Shown here piece by piece: positions 9,580 through 17,849 of a stretch of 64,000 nt of DNA; the stretch's first letter is position 1, and each line of letters opens with the position of its first letter. Source of the DNA: Flavivirga sp. 57AJ16 (GTDB taxonomy: Bacteria; Bacteroidota; Bacteroidia; Flavobacteriales; Flavobacteriaceae). The translations under genes and the position numbers were made by a program. The notes below the pieces were generated by a model. That model was not told the DNA's origin, did no database searches, and saw only the letters and a program-made list of their open reading frames with translations. The DNA lies in contig NZ_JAQZAT010000005.1 in the NCBI RefSeq assembly GCF_028736925.1, forward strand, positions 62,001 to 126,000, given 5' to 3'.

Positions 9580-10107
9580 ATGAAAAAAATATTACTATTA
9601 ACAGTCCTGTTTACTTTTTCAAATTATGGCTTTTCTCAAGATGTAAAATATGGAGTAAGAGGTGGTTTGAATATTTCAAATTTAGATTTCGATAATAACA
9701 CGACGCCTGTAAATAAACACAGAAATAGCATGTATATTGGTTTTTTTGCGAACATAGGCTTGTCTAAAACCATTGCAATCATGCCAGAAATACAGTTCTC
9801 TGCAGAAGGCGCCAAGGCAGAGCCATTGCATTTGGATTATATTCAAGCTCCTATTTTCCTAAAGTTTAGGTTAAGCGAAAAAATTCATGTTGGAGCAGGT
9901 CCACAAGTGGGGCTTAAAGTACATAAAGAAGATGACGGTATGAAGAATTTTGCTTATTCTGGTGTTGCTGGTATAGAATATAAAATTAACTATGCCATAT
10001 TTGCAGATGTAAGGTATACTTATGGTTTCTCCAATATTTTTGATGACAACCTAGGTGTTGAAGCCAAAAACTCAAATATACAAATAGGCATCGGTTATAA
10101 GTTTTAA
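9580..10107 (+). CDS. Small outer-membrane beta-barrel protein (PorT/OmpW-like fold)
   Basis: A 175-aa protein with a signal peptide (residues 1-20, ending GFSQ) followed by VKYGVRGGLNISNL, the typical first strand of the Bacteroidota outer membrane beta-barrel family (PF13568 type). Alternating aromatic and glycine strands continue to the C-terminal IQIGIGYKF, which ends in the phenylalanine expected of a barrel substrate. No enzymatic motif is present; a structural or small-pore role is inferred. It lies ~100 bp after ppx but is probably a separate unit, because ppx is followed by an AT-rich gap. Confidence 0.85.
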   Translation: MKKILLLTVLFTFSNYGFSQDVKYGVRGGLNISNLDFDNNTTPVNKHRNSMYIGFFANIGLSKTIAIMPEIQFSAEGAKAEPLHLDYIQAPIFLKFRLSEKIHVGAGPQVGLKVHKEDDGMKNFAYSGVAGIEYKINYAIFADVRYTYGFSNIFDDNLGVEAKNSNIQIGIGYKF

Positions 10108-10148
10108 CCGTGTATAGCTTCCGTATTAGTTATACTTCCATTTAAGCG

Positions 10149-10672
10149 TTATATTACTAGAGAACTAGGGTTATCTGTTGTAACCTTCGTGGCGCAGCCC
10201 AAAGGGGTAGTAGTTTATGCGTTTTTTTCAACGGTGGTCACCTTTTACAGCCTACCGCTCCAAAGAGCAGCTACAAAAATTTTATTTTTAAGAACGTATA
10301 CTAAAACCACACTAGCGATAAAGTGTGGTTTCTTATTTTCATTTATTGCCTACTCGATACGGCACTCGTCAAAGACGAAGCGCTAGCGCATACGAGGACT
10401 AGCAGGGGTTATATTACTAGAGAGAACTAGGGTTATCTGTTGTAACCTTCGTGACGCAGCCCAAAGGGGTAGTAGTTTATGCGTTTTTTTCAACGGTGGT
10501 CACCTTTTACAGCCTACCGCTCCAAAGAGCAGCTACAAAAATTTTATTTTTAAGAACGTATACTAAAACCACACTAGCGATAAAGTGTGGTTTCTTATTT
10601 TCATTTATTGCCTACTCGATACGGCACTCGTCAAAGACGAAGCGCTAGCGCATACGAGGACTAGCAGGGGGT
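10149..10672. repeat. Two tandem ~262-bp direct repeats, each with a terminator-like hairpin
   Basis: The block beginning ATATTACTAGAGA at 10151 is repeated from 10411 with only a few differences; the anchor TTATCTGT lies at 10171 and 10433, a 262-bp period. Each copy contains the perfect 10-bp stem AAACCACACT/AGTGTGGTTT (10304-10331 and 10566-10593) and a palindromic GCGCTAGCGC. The 65-codon ORFs that run through each copy span the hairpin and have no family similarity, so I do not call them genes. Confidence 0.8.
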
Positions 10673-10679
10673 ATAAACA

Positions 10680-11092
10680 AAAACCACACTACAGCTATTT
10701 AATGTGACTTGTGTGTTTTTCTTACTCGGTATGCCACTAGTTTTTAAAACTAGCGGTAGCGGGGATAAGTGCGTCCGTTCGTGACATAATCCAACAAAAA
10801 ACTTGAAAAAAACAAAGAACACTAAAAATCCAGATAGGATTTTTAGTGTTCTTCATCATTGATTAAAATTTATAGACTATTTTCTGAAAGTGCCTATCTA
10901 ATGTGGCTTGTGTTTTTTTCTTACTCGGTACGCCACTAGTTTTTAAAACTAGCGGTAGCGGGGGAAGCCTAGCGCATACGAGGGCTAGCAGGGGGTATAA
11001 ACAAAAACCACACTACAACTATTTAATGTGGCTTGTGTTTTTTTTCTTACTCGGTACGCCACTAGTTTTAAAAACTAGCGGTAGCGGGGAAA
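10680..11092. repeat. Three dispersed copies of a ~65-bp hairpin repeat
   Basis: ACTCGGTA(C/T)GCCACTAGTTTT, then AAAACTAGCGGTAGCGGG, occurs at about 10724, 10923 and 11049. CTAGTTTT/AAAACTAG form a hairpin in each. A preceding segment with CCACA..TGTGG arms is partly repeated too and resembles the AAACCACAC stem of the 262-bp repeats. Together with 10149-10672 this makes almost 950 bp of repeat-derived, gene-free DNA between the barrel protein and miaE. Confidence 0.7.
10815..10853. terminator. Strong bidirectional hairpin terminator
   Basis: A perfect 17-bp stem, AAGAACACTAAAAATCC pairing with GGATTTTTAGTGTTCTT, with a 5-nt loop AGATA. A-rich and T-rich flanks make it usable in both directions. 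It is embedded in the repeat block and is the best candidate for stopping transcription reading towards the convergent miaE end. Confidence 0.6.
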
Positions 11093-11154
11093 AATGAGAT
11101 GGAATATTTAGCAAGTTATAGCAAGGCTAGAAATTTTCTAGTGTGTAACTTGGA

Positions 11155-11736
11155 CTAACCATGTATGGTCTCTTTATTACCTAAGTTAGACATAATTTCG
11201 GCTTCATATTCAAGAAGTTGCTGCCATTTCGCATCCACTTCCTTTTTATTTCCATACTTACGGGCAAAGCCTAAAAACATAGTGTAATGGTTGGCTTCAC
11301 TAACCATTAAATTTCTATAAAAAGTTGCTAGTTCTTTGTCTTGGAGTTGTTCTGAGAGCAGTCTAAAGCGTTCACAGCTTCTGGCTTCGATTAATGCCGC
11401 ATAAAGTAGGCGATGTACCAATTGTGTCGTTCTGCTACCACCTTTAGGAAAGAATTTTACAAGTTGAATGACATAATCGTCACGTCTATCGCGTCCTAGC
11501 GCCCATCCACGCTCTATAATTTTATCATGAACCATTTTAAAATGACTCATTTCTTCTTTCACCAGTGCCGTCATTTCTTGTACCAATTCAGTGTATTCGG
11601 GAAAACTTACAATGAGTGAAATAGCAGTGCTTGTTGCTTTTTGTTCACAAAAAGCGTGATCGGTAAGTATTTCTTCAATGTTTTTTTCTACAATATTAAC
11701 CCAGCGCGGGTCTGTTGGAAGCTTTAGTCCTAGCAT
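11155..11736 (-). CDS. miaE: tRNA-(ms2io6A) hydroxylase MiaE
   Basis: A 193-aa ferritin-like diiron protein that hydroxylates the isopentenyl side chain of ms2i6A37 in tRNA. Metal-ligand helices are visible: DHAFCEQKA (Glu ligand), KEEMSHFKMVH (ExxH), LIEARSCERF (Glu) and SEANHYTMF (ExxH). Length matches the family. It is the last gene of a minus-strand run, downstream of a lipoprotein gene (3-bp gap) and dnaX (10 bp further), suggesting one operon with no functional link beyond housekeeping. Confidence 0.93.
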   Translation of the reverse strand: MLGLKLPTDPRWVNIVEKNIEEILTDHAFCEQKATSTAISLIVSFPEYTELVQEMTALVKEEMSHFKMVHDKIIERGWALGRDRRDDYVIQLVKFFPKGGSRTTQLVHRLLYAALIEARSCERFRLLSEQLQDKELATFYRNLMVSEANHYTMFLGFARKYGNKKEVDAKWQQLLEYEAEIMSNLGNKETIHG

Positions 11737-11738
11737 GA

Positions 11739-12308
11739 TTATATAGTATTGGAAAAAATGTTTATTTCTTCAATTTGAATAACACCTTGTTTATTAATTT
11801 TAAGCGTAAAATCTTTGCATTCATTTGTATTGGGAATACAAAAAGAAGTATTTAACCGTAGTATATCTTTATTTGAAGCTTCATGATCGACCCATATAAA
11901 TTGCATGATGGCGTTTGTCCAAAACGAAGCGCCTTCAAATTTATAAAAGCATTTTTTATTAATGAGGCTTCTGTTGATGATGGTGTTGTTTTTTAATACT
12001 AGAAGTTGTGCTTCGAAATTTTTGTAGTGAATTTTGGTTACTGAATCGCCTTTAGATTTTCTGGTCTCTAAAACAAAATCATTTTCTAAAGAGCGGTAGT
12101 TTATTTTAACTTCAAACCCACTACTTAAAATAGTATCTGTTTTTATTTCAGTATACGTTTCTGGAACAAACTTTATTTCTTGATTAAAAGATTCTAAAAG
12201 GTTATTTTCTTTTAAAACCTCTGCGTTGGTTTTATATTTTCTATTTCGACCATCACAGCTTGCTAAAGTAAGGGTAAATATAAGAAGTATAAATACTAAT
12301 TTATTCAT
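11739..12308 (-). CDS. Lipoprotein of unknown function (DUF4738-like)
   Basis: A 189-aa protein with a lipoprotein signal: MNKLVFILLIFTLTLASC, lipobox cysteine at residue 18. The mature part is beta-rich. Two cysteines (NECKDFTLKI and SFCIPN, ~150-158) are close enough to form a disulfide. It resembles small Bacteroidota lipoproteins grouped as DUF4738, but I am not certain of that assignment. It is translated with the flanking genes: dnaX stops 10 bp upstream and miaE starts 3 bp downstream. No function can be stated. Confidence 0.75.
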   Translation of the reverse strand: MNKLVFILLIFTLTLASCDGRNRKYKTNAEVLKENNLLESFNQEIKFVPETYTEIKTDTILSSGFEVKINYRSLENDFVLETRKSKGDSVTKIHYKNFEAQLLVLKNNTIINRSLINKKCFYKFEGASFWTNAIMQFIWVDHEASNKDILRLNTSFCIPNTNECKDFTLKINKQGVIQIEEINIFSNTI

Positions 12309-12318
12309 TTTTAATGAT

Positions 12319-14052
12319 TTATATGTCTAGATCGAAAGTTTTTCTTAAAAGATCTATATTAGGGTTTTTTTCTTTTAATTTTTCGAATTTGTCCGCAGGC
12401 GTGTAAGCGTACTTCTTTTCCATAACTTCATTTACACTAATCGATAAGTTAATGTCATAGTTATTTAAGGACTTTCTAACGTGCGATAAAAGATCATATT
12501 GGTTCCGTTCCACTTCTACCTTATTTGTAGCGTTAGGGAATTCTAAATAAACGGTTGTTTCCTTGACTTTTGGTGTGTCAATGGATAGTATGGAAGCTAA
12601 ATTATGCTTTCCTTTTTCTCTTATTATTTCTATGTAAGTATTCCAAACATTTATAAGTTCTTTCTCGGTAAAATCTTCCTTAGGTAAATCCTCTTCTTCA
12701 ATAACAACATCCATTTGTTTAATGAGATGTTCTTTTTTAGCTTTTATACTACTTAGGGAAAGCCCAGAAGTACGTTTTGTTTCTTTTTTTAGGATAATTT
12801 TTGGAGGTTCATTAACTCGAAAAGCTTCTGCGGCGTTAGAGTTTGATAATTGAGGCTCTTTATTTTCTTCTTTTAAATTAGAGGTGGCTAAACTATTTTG
12901 TTCTTTCTTAGGGGGTGTTACGGGAATAGGGGTAATGCCCTTTTTTTTAAAGTAAGAAGCAGGAATTATGTAATGTCTGCTATTTTTTTTTTCTCCATCA
13001 AAAGTGATAGAGGCAAGTTGCATTAAGCATAACTCGATAAGTAAGCGTTGGTTTTTACTGGTTTTATATTTGAGGTCGCAATCGTTTGCCAAGTTTATAC
13101 CTTGGAGCAGGAATTCCTGTGGCACTTTTTTAGATTGTTCTAAATATTTAGCTTTGGTTTGCTCACCTACTTCAAGTAGTTCCATCGTCTCGGGGGCTTT
13201 GCTTACCAGTAAATCTCTAAAATGAGATGCCAACCCACTAATATAATGATGGCCATCAAACCCTTTGGATAGTGTGCTGTTGAATTGTAATAGCAATTCG
13301 GGAATCTTATTTTCTAAAATTAGATCGGTACTCGTAAAATAGGTTTCGTAGTCAAGTACATTTAAATTTTCTGTAACAGCTTGTCTGGTTAAATTTTTGC
13401 CCGAAAAACTAACCACCCTGTCAAAAATAGATAGGGCATCTCGCATAGCGCCATCGGCTTTCTGGGCGATAATATGTAAGGCATCGTCATCGGCAGTTAT
13501 GCTTTGTTCTTTTGCTATATATTTTAAATATTCCTTGGCATCTTTTACTGTAATGCGTTTAAAATCAAAAATTTGACAACGCGATAAAATAGTTGGAATA
13601 ATTTTATGCTTTTCGGTAGTTGCTAAAATGAAAATACAGTGTTTTGGAGGCTCTTCCAACGTTTTAAGAAAAGCATTGAAAGCCGCTTGCGATAACATAT
13701 GTACCTCATCAATGATATAGACTTTGTATTTACCAACTTGTGGGGGGATTCGAACTTGATCTGTTAAACTTCTAATGTCATCAACGGAATTGTTTGAAGC
13801 AGCATCGAGTTCAAAAATATTAAAGGCAAAATCTTCATCATTGGTTTCGGAGCCATCACTATTAATCATTTTAGCGAGAATACGTGCGCAAGTCGTTTTA
13901 CCAACACCACGAGGCCCGGTAAAAAGCAGGGCTTGAGCTAAATGATTGTTATCTATGGCATTCAATAAAGTATTTGTAATAGCTTGTTGACCTACAACGT
14001 CTTTAAATGTTTGTGGTCTGTATTTTCTAGCCGATACTACAAAGTGTTCCAA
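12319..14052 (-). CDS. dnaX: DNA polymerase III subunit gamma/tau
   Basis: Clamp-loader ATPase, 577 aa. Walker A GPRGVGKTT is at residues 46-54, Walker B IIDEVHML at 113-120, sensor 1 ATTEK and the SRC arginine-finger motif just after residue 160. The AAA+ core ends around residue 350; then come a linker with Pro/Lys-rich stretches (~365-450) and a C-terminal tau-like domain (~455-577). The four-cysteine zinc module that usually sits between Walker A and B in gamma/tau is absent: the loop reads INSDGSETNDEDFAF instead. I recall the same loop in other flavobacterial DnaX proteins, so it is probably a lineage trait. It is the first gene of the dnaX-lipoprotein-miaE run. Confidence 0.95.
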   Translation of the reverse strand: MEHFVVSARKYRPQTFKDVVGQQAITNTLLNAIDNNHLAQALLFTGPRGVGKTTCARILAKMINSDGSETNDEDFAFNIFELDAASNNSVDDIRSLTDQVRIPPQVGKYKVYIIDEVHMLSQAAFNAFLKTLEEPPKHCIFILATTEKHKIIPTILSRCQIFDFKRITVKDAKEYLKYIAKEQSITADDDALHIIAQKADGAMRDALSIFDRVVSFSGKNLTRQAVTENLNVLDYETYFTSTDLILENKIPELLLQFNSTLSKGFDGHHYISGLASHFRDLLVSKAPETMELLEVGEQTKAKYLEQSKKVPQEFLLQGINLANDCDLKYKTSKNQRLLIELCLMQLASITFDGEKKNSRHYIIPASYFKKKGITPIPVTPPKKEQNSLATSNLKEENKEPQLSNSNAAEAFRVNEPPKIILKKETKRTSGLSLSSIKAKKEHLIKQMDVVIEEEDLPKEDFTEKELINVWNTYIEIIREKGKHNLASILSIDTPKVKETTVYLEFPNATNKVEVERNQYDLLSHVRKSLNNYDINLSISVNEVMEKKYAYTPADKFEKLKEKNPNIDLLRKTFDLDI

Positions 14053-14233
14053 ATCTTGCTGAATTTATTTCAGCATCTTTTTTGATGCTAATTTTAGAAT
14101 GTTTAACAAAGTTAAAAATTCAGCTTAAAATTAAAGATAAAGCACATAAAATTTAAAAGGAGTTATTAACAACTTTTAGTGATAAGTGTCCGAAGTAAAA
14201 AGTATTTTAAAGTTATGGAAATGATTGTATTTT

Positions 14234-14266
14234 TTTGAAGTTTAAAATTTCTTTATTGTAATTTTG
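14234..14266 (+). promoter_or_regulatory. rnpB promoter
   Basis: TTTG at 14234-14237, a 21-bp spacer, then TAATTTTG at 14259-14266: an exact Bacteroidota -33/-7 pair. The predicted transcription start about 6 bp downstream coincides with the P1 strand of the RNase P RNA. Confidence 0.7.
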
Positions 14267-14271
14267 CAAAT

Positions 14272-14617
14272 AAGTAGATTGCCTTATCGCTCACATACTG
14301 GACTTGCTCTAGCATGTGGGAGGAAAGTCCGAACACCATAGTGCAACATAGTGGTTAATAGCCACCAGTCGTGAGGCTAGGAAAAGTGCAACAGAAAGTA
14401 TGTACAGGTCATGCTGTAGTGAAACCAGGTAAACTCTATGTGGTGCAATGCCATGTATACCAGTGTTTGAGGGCTGCACGCTCGATACTGGAGGGTAGGC
14501 AGCTAAAGTGTTTTGGTAACAATGCACGCAGATAAATGATAAGGGTTTTTTGTACTTGTTTTAGGGGATCCTGAAACAGGTTCGGGAAATACAGAATTCG
14601 GCTTATAGATTTACTTT
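14272..14617 (+). ncRNA. rnpB: RNase P RNA, bacterial class A
   Basis: The catalytic RNA of RNase P, which matures tRNA 5' ends. The universal core is visible: GAGGAAAGTCCGAAC (14320-14334, P4/J3-4) and the distal partner ACAGAATTCGGCTTATAG (14591-14608). AAGTAGATT at the start can pair with GATTTACTT at the end to form P1. The length (~346 nt) is normal. Ends are set by P1 and are accurate to a few bases. It is followed at once by a strong terminator hairpin. It is divergent from dnaX. Confidence 0.95.
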
Positions 14618-14623
14618 ACCATA

Positions 14624-14654
14624 AAAACCCTTCTTGAATTTCAAGAAGGGTTTT
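14624..14654. terminator. Terminator after rnpB
   Basis: AAAACCCTTCTTGAA pairs with TTCAAGAAGGGTTTT in a ~15-bp stem with a minimal loop. Being symmetric and T/A-flanked it can also stop transcription arriving from the convergent pseudogene side. Confidence 0.75.
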
Positions 14655-14679
14655 CGGTTAAAAAATGATTGGTTAGTAA

Positions 14680-14897
14680 TTAATCCTTTTTAGGGGAATA
14701 AGATAAATCGGGTCTCATTTCTCCACTATATTCTTCACTTTATTGAAAAATTATTTTGCAATTTTTTCGTATTCCATAATCATTGAAGGTCTAACATTGT
14801 CTTGATGTACCGAGAACATTTTCTGTGCTTGAGATAGATGGCACATTAAACTTAGTGGCAAGACTAGTGCTAAAGTTGTTCTAATTGTTTTCACCAT
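14680..14897 (-). pseudogene. Internally deleted exported-protein gene (remnant)
   Basis: From ATG 14897 a 48-codon frame encodes a signal peptide (TTLALVLPLSLMCHLSQAQ) and then KMFSVHQDNVRPSMIMEYEK, stopping at 14751-14753. Shortly after, in another frame, codons for SEEYSGEMRPDLSYSPKKD run to a stop at 14680-14682. Both pieces resemble the first and last segments of a flavobacterial exported protein family of ~230 aa that I recall (SVHxDNVKPSMxMEYEKIAKEF at the start). I infer a deletion of the middle with a frame change. The 48-aa piece could still be translated and exported but is unlikely to fold. It lies downstream of the NTF2-like lipoprotein gene, separated by a TTAG tract. Confidence 0.65.
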
Positions 14898-14907
14898 TTA
14901 TTTATTG

Positions 14908-15477
<570 letters not shown>

Positions 15478-15575
15478 TTCTTAATGGTTTTAAGGTTAGT
15501 GTTTAAATTAACCACAAACAATAGTAAGAAAAGAAATACTTTATTAGATGAGATAAATTATGTATAGAGCCTGGG

Positions 15576-15596
15576 GACTCTTAAGAAGTAAGAGTC
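15576..15596. other. Short hairpin downstream of rsmD
   Basis: GACTCTTA and TAAGAGTC form an 8-bp stem with a 5-nt loop between rsmD and the lipoprotein gene. There is no downstream T tract on the minus strand, so a terminator role is only possible. Confidence 0.3.
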
Positions 15597-15643
15597 TAAA
15601 GTACTGAAAAAAAAGGAATTAACAAAAAAAGATATGTGAGGGT

Positions 15644-16183
15644 TTAAGTTATTTCAAAAAAACTAAACATATTACCACCATAGCTTTTAGAATAGCTATA
15701 ATGGTTTAAGTTAGATAAATTCGTGTGTTTAGAGTGCTCAACAATTAGAATACCGTCTTCAAGCAGCATGTTGTTTTGAAAAACCAATTCTGGAATTTTA
15801 GCAAACTCTTCTTCTGAAAAGTTATAAGGAGGGTCTGCAAATATAACGTTGGTTTGTAAATTAGATTTTTCTAAAAATTTAAAAACATCACTTTTTATAG
15901 TGTTTATTGGCATTTCAAAAGATTCGGCTGTTTGGTTTATAAACTTGATACAGCCATAGTCTTGGTCTACACAGGTAATATTTTGGGTGCCTCTTGATGC
16001 AAATTCATAACTTATATTGCCTGTTCCTGCAAACAAATCTAAAACAGAAATATCGTCAAAATAAAACAGGTTATTTAAAATATTAAATAGGGATTCCTTT
16101 GCCATATCTGTTGTTGGTCTCACCGGTAAATTTTTTGGTGCAACAATTTTTCTGCTTTTATAAGTTCCTGAAATAATGCGCAT
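15644..16183 (-). CDS. rsmD: 16S rRNA (guanine966-N2)-methyltransferase
   Basis: A 179-aa SAM-dependent methyltransferase. MRIISGTYKSRKI is the RsmD signature start, VRPTTDMAKESLFNIL the substrate-side motif, LDLFAGTG (48-55) the SAM-binding motif I and ADPPY (116-120) the catalytic motif IV that methylates the exocyclic amine of guanine. Its start codon overlaps the stop of the upstream DUF3822 gene (TAATG), so the two are translationally coupled. Confidence 0.95.
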   Translation of the reverse strand: MRIISGTYKSRKIVAPKNLPVRPTTDMAKESLFNILNNLFYFDDISVLDLFAGTGNISYEFASRGTQNITCVDQDYGCIKFINQTAESFEMPINTIKSDVFKFLEKSNLQTNVIFADPPYNFSEEEFAKIPELVFQNNMLLEDGILIVEHSKHTNLSNLNHYSYSKSYGGNMFSFFEIT

Positions 16184-17031
16184 TAAAAACTTTTTATTAA
16201 AGTGAAATCTGAATGTTCGTATTTAGGGTTTTCGTAATATTCGTAATGGTCATTTCGGTTACCAAAACTTACATTTCTTATATATTTGTATGCTATTTGA
16301 TATAAATCATCTTCTTTGTGTATCGTACCAATTAAAACTAAATTTAGCGTTTCTGGGTTTAGTTTTAACTGTTCTACAGTAAATAGGACATAATATATAA
16401 AGTCTTCTTTTGTAACGTATTCAAATGTATTATAAAGTAAAAGTTTGCCTTTTTCTATAACAATTATTTCAAAATGATTTTTGTTTACGTTTAAATATAC
16501 TTTAGTCGTATTCGTGTTTTTTTCAATATGTAGAATTTCCTCAATTAATATAGTGGAAACATGCTTAAAGGTAAAAGCACCAAATTTTTCATATATAAAA
16601 TTATTAATATTTATATAGGGCACATATACATTTACGCTATCGTTTAATACGATATCGTCGTAAGTAATAAAATCTGATTTAAGGATTTTAGAATTAAATT
16701 TTAAATAATCAGCTAAACTAGCTTCTTCAAAAAGTGGTCTTGGTACAAGGGTAGATAGCTCGTTGTCATGAATGACACAGATTTTAGAGAATGATTCCTG
16801 TAGAATAGCCTCTGTGTTAAAGATCTTTTTAAGAGAATCTAATATATCTAAAGGGTTTAGTTTTTTATTAAAGTCAAAGTGCTTTAAGGCAGAAATAGTG
16901 CTTAATTCTTTCTCTAGTATACAAAAAGAAAGTCCACTCAAATTTATTTGAATGGACAATTCTAAATTAGTTGGTTTGCTAGTTTTTGTTTTTTTATTCG
17001 TTAGCGCCATAAGTTTTTGGCCAGTTTCCAA
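16183..17031 (-). CDS. DUF3822 family protein
   Basis: A 282-aa protein of a family I know as DUF3822, restricted to Bacteroidota and routinely found beside rsmD. It looks like a degenerate actin/ASKHA-type fold (repeated beta-strand pairs such as KVYLNVNKNHFEIIVIEKGKL), but catalytic residues are not evident. The first ATG (17031) overlaps the upstream gene by 38 bp; the internal start MALTNKK at 17010 would cut the overlap to 17 bp and is at least as likely. Function is unknown; its conserved pairing with rsmD suggests a role around ribosome or RNA modification, which is inference only. Confidence 0.85.
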   Translation of the reverse strand: METGQKLMALTNKKTKTSKPTNLELSIQINLSGLSFCILEKELSTISALKHFDFNKKLNPLDILDSLKKIFNTEAILQESFSKICVIHDNELSTLVPRPLFEEASLADYLKFNSKILKSDFITYDDIVLNDSVNVYVPYININNFIYEKFGAFTFKHVSTILIEEILHIEKNTNTTKVYLNVNKNHFEIIVIEKGKLLLYNTFEYVTKEDFIYYVLFTVEQLKLNPETLNLVLIGTIHKEDDLYQIAYKYIRNVSFGNRNDHYEYYENPKYEHSDFTLIKSF

Positions 17032-17731
17032 TTGTTTTAACTTCGTCCATAGAACCTACTCTTAGCATGTTACCATTTACCCCATCCACAGAAACAACCT
17101 GATTCTCTTGCATAAGAAGATCTGGATCTTGATCGTATAAAATAACGTCCTTTTCTACAGAAGCTTCAAAAACAGGTATCTGTATATCATTTTGTTCTAA
17201 ATATCCGGCTTGAAGTTTAAATTTGGCACCTTCTTTTCCCACAGGAACATTCATCATACTTTTGTAACGATCTGAAGTCTTAAATAAAGAATCTTTTACA
17301 GAAACAAACCCTAAAGTATCAATAACAACAATTTCTTTAGTAGTATCTACCCCGTATAATTTAGTTAATTCTTTGTCTATAACAGTAGAATCCCTACGTT
17401 GGGTAATAGTGTACTGAGCTGTGTCAATAAACTTAATTAAGTTTTCGAAATTACCAGAAAACTTACCAGTTACCTGTTTGTGAGCTAGCTGAGCATCTCT
17501 AATGTCAATCAAACTTGAAATAACCGTTTTGTAACGTTTGTTTTTAAGTTTGTTAAATTTAATGGGCTCATAAATAGATAAATATGTTTGATACCCTAAA
17601 AAACCTATTAACAGCCATAAAGCAATTGTTAAAACAGGTTTAAATTTTGAAGGTATGAATTTGTCAACCAGCTTTACCAAGCCAATTGTAACTAGTATCA
17701 CTGCAACTGCGATAAGAATAAATTTCAACAT
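16994..17731 (-). CDS. Membrane-anchored protein of unknown function
   Basis: A 245-aa protein with two N-terminal transmembrane helices (about residues 3-20 and 32-52, the second being PVLTIALWLLIGFLGYQTYL) and then a soluble domain, probably periplasmic. The segment ISSLIDIRDAQLAHKQVTGKFSGNFENLIKFI resembles the region after the TM helix in pseudopilin-like proteins, in which residues are counted for a small sheet, but no pilin cleavage site exists. It is conserved beside DUF3822 and rsmD in relatives as far as I recall. It is the first gene of this minus-strand unit and overlaps the next by 38 bp. Confidence 0.75.
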   Translation of the reverse strand: MLKFILIAVAVILVTIGLVKLVDKFIPSKFKPVLTIALWLLIGFLGYQTYLSIYEPIKFNKLKNKRYKTVISSLIDIRDAQLAHKQVTGKFSGNFENLIKFIDTAQYTITQRRDSTVIDKELTKLYGVDTTKEIVVIDTLGFVSVKDSLFKTSDRYKSMMNVPVGKEGAKFKLQAGYLEQNDIQIPVFEASVEKDVILYDQDPDLLMQENQVVSVDGVNGNMLRVGSMDEVKTIGNWPKTYGANE

Positions 17732-17813
17732 AGTATGTTTTTAGTTAAAAGTCTTTTCGCAAATCTACAATTTTTTTTTAACCGTAAAAATCTATAGAGA
17801 GTAAAAATCGTTC

Positions 17814-17821
17814 TATCTTTG
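17814..17821 (+). promoter_or_regulatory. Promoter -7 box for the RecD-like helicase
   Basis: TATCTTTG is an exact TAnnTTTG match, 29 bp before the ATG at 17850. A start at TTG 17835 would leave almost no leader. Confidence 0.5.
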
Positions 17822-17849
17822 AATAATTTTTAATTTGTCAAAACTTTTA

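Noticed and set aside
10189-10648. Two near-identical 65-codon plus-strand ORFs (10189-10386 and 10451-10648)
   Set aside because: They are carried by the 262-bp direct repeats, run through the terminator-like hairpin, and the few differences do not show a coding pattern. No family resemblance.
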